From NCBI GenBank assembly GCA_013153755.1, contig JAADDU010000105.1:1-5821 (forward strand): a DNA stretch of 5,821 nt, in the 5' to 3' direction. The stretch comes from Campylobacterota bacterium (GTDB lineage Bacteria > Campylobacterota > Campylobacteria > Campylobacterales > Sulfurimonadaceae). The position numbers and the translations under genes are program-made. The notes below the pieces were generated by a model, which had not been told where the DNA came from, did not search any database, and saw only the letters and a list, made by a program, of their open reading frames with translations. Positions 5,640 through 5,821 of the stretch are shown here, piece by piece (the stretch's first letter is position 1; each line of letters starts with the position of its first letter).

Positions 5640-5732
5640 CTTGACTTTAAGTTTTTGTTGTTTGATTTGTTCTTGTAGTTTGAAATAGTACTTTAGGGTT
5701 ATCATACTGCTTGTAAAAACACTTTTTTTCAT
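5628..5732 (-). CDS. 34-aa basic microprotein between integrase and the 136-aa gene
   Basis: ATG at 5730-5732 follows a very strong ribosome binding site (GAGGAGG, six bases upstream) that lies inside the last codons of the upstream gene; only one base separates the two genes. The product starts MKKSVFTSSMITLKYYF and continues as a basic, glutamine- and lysine-rich helix (LQEQIKQQKLKVKDTQ). There is no membrane segment or helix-turn-helix. It may be a small accessory factor, for example an excisionase-like helper, but nothing beyond position and charge supports that. Existence is supported mainly by the ribosome binding site. Confidence 0.5.
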   Translation of the reverse strand: MKKSVFTSSMITLKYYFKLQEQIKQQKLKVKDTQ

Positions 5733-5733
5733 C

Positions 5734-5821
5734 TTATGCCTCCTCTAGGATTTTATCTATGACATTTTTTGAAGTTTCAGGAACTTTAGTTATATATTTA
5801 TGTGTTATTGATATATCACTA
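5734..5821 (-). CDS. C-terminus of a tyrosine recombinase/integrase (partial)
   Basis: Twenty-eight in-frame codons run from the window edge to a TAA at 5734-5736. The start SDISITHKYITKVPE matches the end of tyrosine recombinases, where a conserved LGH is followed by (S)SDISxTxxYxH; the LGH would lie just outside the window. The Tyr of HKYIT is then the nucleophile that attacks the DNA at the crossover site. A short helix (NVIDKILEEA) closes the protein, as is common in XerC/D-like integrases. The other catalytic residues (Arg, Lys, His/Arg) are out of view. It would insert the element in the host chromosome. The match is short, so the call is probable rather than certain. Confidence 0.6.
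   Translation of the reverse strand, partial: SDISITHKYITKVPETSKNVIDKILEEA

Overview
The window is AT-rich (roughly 30% G+C by eye) and almost fully coding, with nearly all genes on the minus strand. Base composition, codon use and AAGGAG-type ribosome binding sites would fit Campylobacterota (Sulfurimonas/Arcobacter-like). This is inference; no host marker gene is present.

Layout, following minus-strand transcription from right to left. (1) At the right edge is the last 28 codons of a protein that looks like the C-terminus of a tyrosine recombinase/integrase (5734-5821). A 34-aa microprotein (5628-5732) and a 136-aa beta-rich protein that may bind ssDNA (5181-5591) follow. (2) A 238-nt non-coding gap (4943-5180) holds a rho-independent terminator, a nested hairpin of about 100 nt with three collinear stems, and a cluster of GGG/CCC tracts. 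It is the best candidate for a replication origin and/or rep leader control. (3) A rolling-circle initiator of the Rep_trans/RstA type (3566-4942) is joined by one-base stop/start overlaps to a 55-aa helix-turn-helix protein (3399-3566) and then to a tyrosine-rich 182-aa protein (2851-3399). (4) A tight cassette of unrecognised genes follows: 40 aa (2677-2799), 340 aa (1655-2677), 247 aa (919-1662), and two small proteins of 117 and 112 aa that look like diverged paralogues. (5) The left edge carries the 3' end of a plus-strand gene (2-253) that overlaps the last minus-strand gene tail to tail.

Taken together this looks like an integrated rolling-circle element: recombinase, possible ssDNA-binding protein, origin-like region, Rep and a small regulator. 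The arrangement recalls filamentous phages and their satellites (RstA/RstB of CTX/RS1). However, no Zot-type ATPase, no small coat protein with a signal peptide and membrane segment, and no relaxase or mating gene is visible. The downstream cassette has no function I can recognise. It is either divergent virion/structural content or cargo, and it is the most likely place for something undescribed.
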